64,000 bases of DNA from CAYYYA01 sp964487895 (GTDB lineage Bacteria; Patescibacteriota; Patescibacteriia; UBA1558; 2-01-FULL-52-15). The DNA is taken from assembly GCA_964487895.1 (NCBI GenBank), contig CAZASM010000001.1, forward strand, positions 1-64,000, read 5' to 3'. The position numbers were made by a program, and so were the translations under genes. The notes below the pieces were generated by a model. It worked only from the letters and a program-made list of their open reading frames with translations, was not told the origin of the DNA and did no database searches. This document shows, piece after piece, positions 60,325 through 64,000 of this stretch (position 1 is its first letter; each line of letters opens with the position of its first letter).

Positions 60325-60882
60325 TTATTTCCACTCCGCCCGGTCAACCAACCACTGGTCTCCCGACTTGATTAAAGATAAGACAATATCTTGATAGTAG
60401 GTCTTCGTTTGTAAATCAGCTTGACGTTCACTACGTTGAGCTTTGACCTTCAGCTCAGCCTCTGTCGCTGACTGCGACACTACTGAGATGCTAACGACTC
60501 GAGTCTCAATACCACTGTAGTCTGCCGTAACAGCTGTATTCGCGGTGAGATTCAAACGATCTTGAAAAGACTTGGTCAGCATTGACCAAACATCTCTCAG
60601 ATTTTGTTTCTTACTTTGATTAGAGAAGCTACCATAACGCTCCACAAAAATACGACTAACTACTGATAGCTCAGCTCCTGTTGGCGCTACAACAGTTGTT
60701 TCATCTGGCACAGTAGTAGCATTGTTATTTGTCGGTACTACCTCCTGCGTTTTCAACACTACTGTAGCTGGGGCACGATGTGTCCACCACCAAAAAAATA
60801 TCACCAGAGCAATAATGAGAACTAATCCGCTGATTAGCGCCAAACGAACTTTCGGGCGTGAAAAAAAGTTATCCTGCGGCAT
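60325..60882 (-). CDS. VirB8/NTF2-like secretion protein
   Basis: A 185-residue bitopic protein: helix about 13-33, Thr/Val-rich linker, then an NTF2-like domain (VERYGSFSNQSKKQNLRDVWSMLT near the start; DIVLSLIKSGDQWLVDRAEW at the end). This matches VirB8/TraM-like assembly factors in topology. It overlaps the end of virB4 by 14 nt. Confidence 0.7.
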   Translation of the reverse strand: MPQDNFFSRPKVRLALISGLVLIIALVIFFWWWTHRAPATVVLKTQEVVPTNNNATTVPDETTVVAPTGAELSVVSRIFVERYGSFSNQSKKQNLRDVWSMLTKSFQDRLNLTANTAVTADYSGIETRVVSISVVSQSATEAELKVKAQRSERQADLQTKTYYQDIVLSLIKSGDQWLVDRAEWK

Positions 60883-62767
60883 TTATTTGAGCATTAGTTT
60901 TTTCTGCGAAATCACGTTTAGCTTGTTCTATTTCTAATAGTTGCTTTGGATCAGAGGTAATCAATTGATCCTCAGTATAAGAAGCCATGATTTTGATAGC
61001 TGCATGCTTGGCGCCAGCAAAAAATATTCCCTCTCCCACAGCGCTCTCTAATAATAAATATTTCTCGCCTTCAGTTAATAAAAAGGTTTTTTGAATATTA
61101 TTAATGGCCGCTGGGGATTGTTTCAATAATAACTGCATCGAGGAATTCGTCACGATGGCTTGACCATAAGGTGATAGCAAAAAGTCGTTAACATCTTGAG
61201 TAATAGTAGTAATACCGAGGTAATACTTACGACAACGTTTGACCAAAGCGTAAATAAACTTCGCACTATCTTCGTGTTGCATCAGCCACCAAGCTTCATC
61301 AATAATCAATATGCGTTTCTTGACTGATGAACGAACGATGTTCCAAATATAATTAATCACTGTGTAAATAGCGATTGGTCGCAACTCATCTTCCAGATCA
61401 CGCACGCTGAAAACTACTAATTGGTTATCAGTATTAACGTTGGTTGGATTATTAAATAGTCCAGCAAAAGTACCTTGGGTGTATTTCTTGATACGCAAGG
61501 CAATATCTTCTCCACCGACCATACCTAATAAAACCTCTTCAAAATCAGACATTAGCGGCATACTAGCTCGACCCCAATCAGAGCCAGCGTTAATATCTTT
61601 CTTGGCGTAAGTCTCTAATAAAGCTCGATCAACAATCGAATCTTCTTCATTAGTTAGGTCTCCAACCATCAGCCGCACCAAACCTTTCAGAGTAATAACG
61701 GCACTGCGCAAAATATCTTCTGGTCGAGCATCTCCGACTTTCCGTGGCAGGTCAAAAGGATTTAATTTACTTTCTGAATTCAGAGACAAATTGATATAGG
61801 CTCCACCGACCGAGTCAGACAAATGTTGATATTCTTTCTCCGGATCGATAATAATGATTTCCATACCCAACATCATACTGCGCAGAACTTCTAATTTGAC
61901 TGCATAACTTTTGCCTGCGCCAGATGTCGCGAAGACAACCGAGTTGGCATTTTGTAAACTAAAACGATCAAAGAGAATTAAACTATTATTATGGCGATTA
62001 ATACCATACATGATACCGTTATCTGATGTCAGCTCGGAAGAAACGAAGGGGAAAGAAGCGGCGGCCGGTGAACTACTCATATTAGCAGCGACAAAAATCT
62101 CATCGTTGCCCAAAGGTAAAGTTGAGTTGAAACCTTGTTCTGATTGGTAGAAAGCGCGACGTGACATGACCAAATGTGCACCTAATAAATTCTCAATTTT
62201 ATCTGAAGCAGAATCTAAGCCTTCCTTATTCTCAGCATAGACTGTGATATACAGGGCGTACTGAAAGAAGCGCTCTGTTCCTTGACTGAGACTATCACGT
62301 AAACTTTCGATGTCATTCAAAGCTGTCTCTTGTACTGGGTCACGTGGTGAGCCTTTCTCACGATCAGAGATAATCTGCGACTCAATAACACCGACTTTTT
62401 TCTTCAACTGTTTCAAAACAGCTGTACTATCAATGGGATAAAAAAACATCGCAATATCTAGTGGCAAACTGTAGTTGATAATCGGCGCAAACCAACTGAT
62501 AGTGACGTAACGCGGATAAGCGATAACAAAGATAGTTCTGGCATAGAGTGGTCCCAGTTGGACAGAGCTAACATCAACTTTGAAGGAAGCCGGGGCTATG
62601 AGATCACGGATACTGACGACACCTTCACGAAAGACCTTTTCCGCTTCCAGGACGGTGATATCTTCTTCTGTCGACTCACGCAACTGTTGTTCTTGTTGCG
62701 CCAAACCAACGCGCTGAGCTTCATCGTTTTGGGGAAATTTATTAGTAACTTGTTGAGGTTTAAACAT
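60869..62767 (-). CDS. virB4: VirB4-family secretion ATPase
   Basis: A 632-residue ATPase. An N-terminal segment with a CagE/TrbE-like region (QYALYITVYAENKEGLDSAS) leads to Walker A TSGAGKS (about 280-288), FIIDPEKEY-like IIIIDPEKEYQHL, Walker B RILIIDEAWW (about 485-492) and the TITQDVNDFLLSPYG segment. It energises the type IV-like channel that CPR bacteria may use for export, DNA transfer or attachment. Confidence 0.93.
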   Translation of the reverse strand: MFKPQQVTNKFPQNDEAQRVGLAQQEQQLRESTEEDITVLEAEKVFREGVVSIRDLIAPASFKVDVSSVQLGPLYARTIFVIAYPRYVTISWFAPIINYSLPLDIAMFFYPIDSTAVLKQLKKKVGVIESQIISDREKGSPRDPVQETALNDIESLRDSLSQGTERFFQYALYITVYAENKEGLDSASDKIENLLGAHLVMSRRAFYQSEQGFNSTLPLGNDEIFVAANMSSSPAAASFPFVSSELTSDNGIMYGINRHNNSLILFDRFSLQNANSVVFATSGAGKSYAVKLEVLRSMMLGMEIIIIDPEKEYQHLSDSVGGAYINLSLNSESKLNPFDLPRKVGDARPEDILRSAVITLKGLVRLMVGDLTNEEDSIVDRALLETYAKKDINAGSDWGRASMPLMSDFEEVLLGMVGGEDIALRIKKYTQGTFAGLFNNPTNVNTDNQLVVFSVRDLEDELRPIAIYTVINYIWNIVRSSVKKRILIIDEAWWLMQHEDSAKFIYALVKRCRKYYLGITTITQDVNDFLLSPYGQAIVTNSSMQLLLKQSPAAINNIQKTFLLTEGEKYLLLESAVGEGIFFAGAKHAAIKIMASYTEDQLITSDPKQLLEIEQAKRDFAEKTNAQINAAG

Positions 62768-62768
62768 C

Positions 62769-63455
62769 TTAGTCGATAGCTAAATTATTGACATCTTCTA
62801 ATGGCTGGCTCTGATACATAGTTGGGTTATAACTATTGTAGTAAAGTTCAATCAAAGCTTGAGTATTCAAGCGTTCAACTTGTAATCCCATACTACTTAA
62901 ACCAGAAGAAATATAGATCGATCGCTTAGTTAATTCGCGTGAATATTTTTCAAATTTTTCTTTGCCAATGACGACTTTGCGTGCGGCCGTGAAAACATCT
63001 AGTAGTCTCTCTGAATATTTACGTCTTTGATCATTGATGGGATTATAATTCACAATCACGAAAAAACGTTTACTCATAATACTTTCTAACTCTAATAACT
63101 CTGAGACAAAGTTGCGATAGTCTGCTGTCTGCATACGTAACAGTTCGTTAGTGTGTTCGCGCTCGGTTTTTTTCAGACGCTCGAGATAGTCATCAATATT
63201 TAATGGTCGAGATTGAATAACAATCTGTAAGGGGAACGTCAGTGAATTTAAAAAAGTAACATAGGCTCCGACCATAGAAGCCTGTTCATCTTCTGATTTC
63301 AAATCAAAGTTGATTGAAGAAACAATTAATACTGATCGAATAGTACCATCACGCATCAAAACAACATCTTCTTTGATCTCAGCAATATCTAAATATTTTT
63401 GGGCTGATGGTAGATGGCGGTTAGGTTTCTGATGCTCTGGTTTAGACTTTGCCAT
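62769..63455 (-). CDS. TraC/VirB4 N-terminal-domain-like protein
   Basis: A 228-residue protein starting MAKSKPEHQ, 14 nt before the PrgI stop; an ATG three codons upstream is equally possible. It has LDIAEIKEDVVLMRDGTIRS, then the helical region with SELLELESIMSKRFFVIVNY, as in the N-terminal part of TraC/VirB4-like proteins. No Walker motifs. In this phylum the N-domain and the ATPase are often split into two genes, as here. Confidence 0.8.
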   Translation of the reverse strand: MAKSKPEHQKPNRHLPSAQKYLDIAEIKEDVVLMRDGTIRSVLIVSSINFDLKSEDEQASMVGAYVTFLNSLTFPLQIVIQSRPLNIDDYLERLKKTEREHTNELLRMQTADYRNFVSELLELESIMSKRFFVIVNYNPINDQRRKYSERLLDVFTAARKVVIGKEKFEKYSRELTKRSIYISSGLSSMGLQVERLNTQALIELYYNSYNPTMYQSQPLEDVNNLAID

Positions 63456-63900
63456 ATGGTGCATTATGAATAAAATTAGCTTCCTGCTCGCCTTTGTAGA
63501 TACCACCAGTATCAACAATAAGAGCCAACTCCGAAAGTTTCGTAGCGTTTAAATGCTGTTTGGGAATAAAAACTTCTTGGGCCGAACCTTTATCATCTTT
63601 AGCCTTAACTTCTAATAGTAATTCCTTCTGCCAGACACGTAAACCTGGTTTGCGCAAGCGAGAAATGTAATTAAGAATAAAAATATGAAAGGGCGAGCCA
63701 TTAATCTTCACGAAGGCTAATGTACCACCAACAATCAACAAAAAACCTGCTTGCAATAAAAAGAGATTGAATTCTGATAGTCGAAAAGATAAGAACACTA
63801 ATAAACCAGTAACAATAATAATTAGAAACTGTCTCGTGGTAATAACTCCAATAATCTTGTCTTCAATATCGATAAATTGTGGCACAACAAATTTACGCAT
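63442..63900 (-). CDS. PrgI family protein
   Basis: A 152-residue protein with two close membrane helices (about 24-39 and 46-63) after FVVPQFIDIEDKIIGVITTRQF, the PrgI signature, then a cytoplasmic tail (ILNYISRLRKPGLRVWQKE). PrgI proteins accompany VirB4 in Gram-positive and CPR conjugation-like systems. Confidence 0.88.
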   Translation of the reverse strand: MRKFVVPQFIDIEDKIIGVITTRQFLIIIVTGLLVFLSFRLSEFNLFLLQAGFLLIVGGTLAFVKINGSPFHIFILNYISRLRKPGLRVWQKELLLEVKAKDDKGSAQEVFIPKQHLNATKLSELALIVDTGGIYKGEQEANFIHNAPYGKV

Positions 63901-63903
63901 GGT

Positions 63904-64000
63904 TTAAAAACGCAGATGTTTATTTAAATCGGTGACAGCTTCAAACTCGTCCAAAGACAAAGTCGACTGTCCGCTCGCTTGCAGAGCGCTAATAGCTTGA
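63904..64000 (-). CDS. Partial gene at right edge
   Basis: The last 32 codons of a leftward gene, ending ...SLDEFEAVTDLNKHLRF and TAA at 63904-63906, 3 nt before prgI. It continues beyond the window and is probably another member of the secretion cluster. Unrecognised. Confidence 0.6.
   Translation of the reverse strand, partial: QAISALQASGQSTLSLDEFEAVTDLNKHLRF

Noticed and set aside
11155..64000. Alternative genetic code (UGA as glycine)
   Set aside because: Several well-recognised genes end in TGA at the expected length, and no in-frame TGA is needed inside conserved domains.
1..64000. CRISPR arrays
   Set aside because: No regularly spaced identical repeats of 23-50 bases with unique spacers and no cas genes were seen.

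Overview
The window looks like Patescibacteria (Candidate Phyla Radiation) DNA, with an unusual left end. From about 11.1 kb to the right edge the gene set is typical of that group: a complete type IV pilus cluster with class III prepilins, a pared-down PrgI/VirB4/VirB2-like secretion-type cluster, large Cys-rich surface proteins, several DsbA-like proteins, GatCA, LigA, LemA/HtpX and a ComF-like protein. TGA acts as a stop (for example at 57964 and 42811), so the UGA=Gly code of Gracilibacteria/Absconditabacteria is not used. A run of 100 N (57818-57917) marks a scaffold gap.

Left block (1-11.0 kb). It is visibly more G+C-rich than the rest, and nearly every gene has a strong Shine-Dalgarno sequence. 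It holds a large structured RNA candidate (about 200-645), a small membrane protein, and a leftward operon. In transcription order that operon is a 1224-residue fusion (DEAH helicase + two RpoA-CTD-like modules + a housekeeping-type sigma70 + a DnaA-IV-like tail), a 194-residue protein made of two more RpoA-CTD-like modules, and RNase III. Beside it lie a protein with duplicated zinc clusters and FtsK-gamma-like winged helices, a ParB with no ParA, an HU-like protein and two small unknowns. This looks like information-processing and DNA-organising equipment of a mobile or foreign replicon, or of a chimeric assembly; the helicase-sigma operon is the best candidate for an undescribed system.

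Right block. 11.1-15.3 kb: NUDIX, GDPD, EamA, 2H phosphoesterase and alpha/beta hydrolase genes, tRNA-Asp and a pilin-like protein. 15.3-19.4 kb: copper operon (csoR-copA-HMA/SafE-cupredoxin) behind a near-perfect CsoR operator. 19.4-26.0 kb: lgt, two DsbA-like proteins, DoxX, gatA, gatC, ligA. 26.0-40.7 kb: pilus biogenesis (minor pilins, PilD, pilins, PilC, degenerate PilT, response regulator, PilB, PilO/N/M), interrupted by a DUF559 gene and repeats. 40.8-49.1 kb: four large exported proteins, three of them paralogous with tail-fibre-like and LVIVD-repeat regions. 49.2-55.1 kb, rightward: small exported protein, LemA, HtpX, Clp ATPase, ComF, RAYT. 55.1-64 kb, leftward: glycosyltransferase, then a VirB2/DsbA/propeller/VirB8-like/VirB4/PrgI cluster.

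In the right block many genes carry a TATAAT/TATACT box only 5-8 nt before the ATG, implying leaderless mRNAs. This contrasts with the SD-led left block. Small palindromes, including a REP present inside the RAYT gene itself, lie between genes and in frame within genes.
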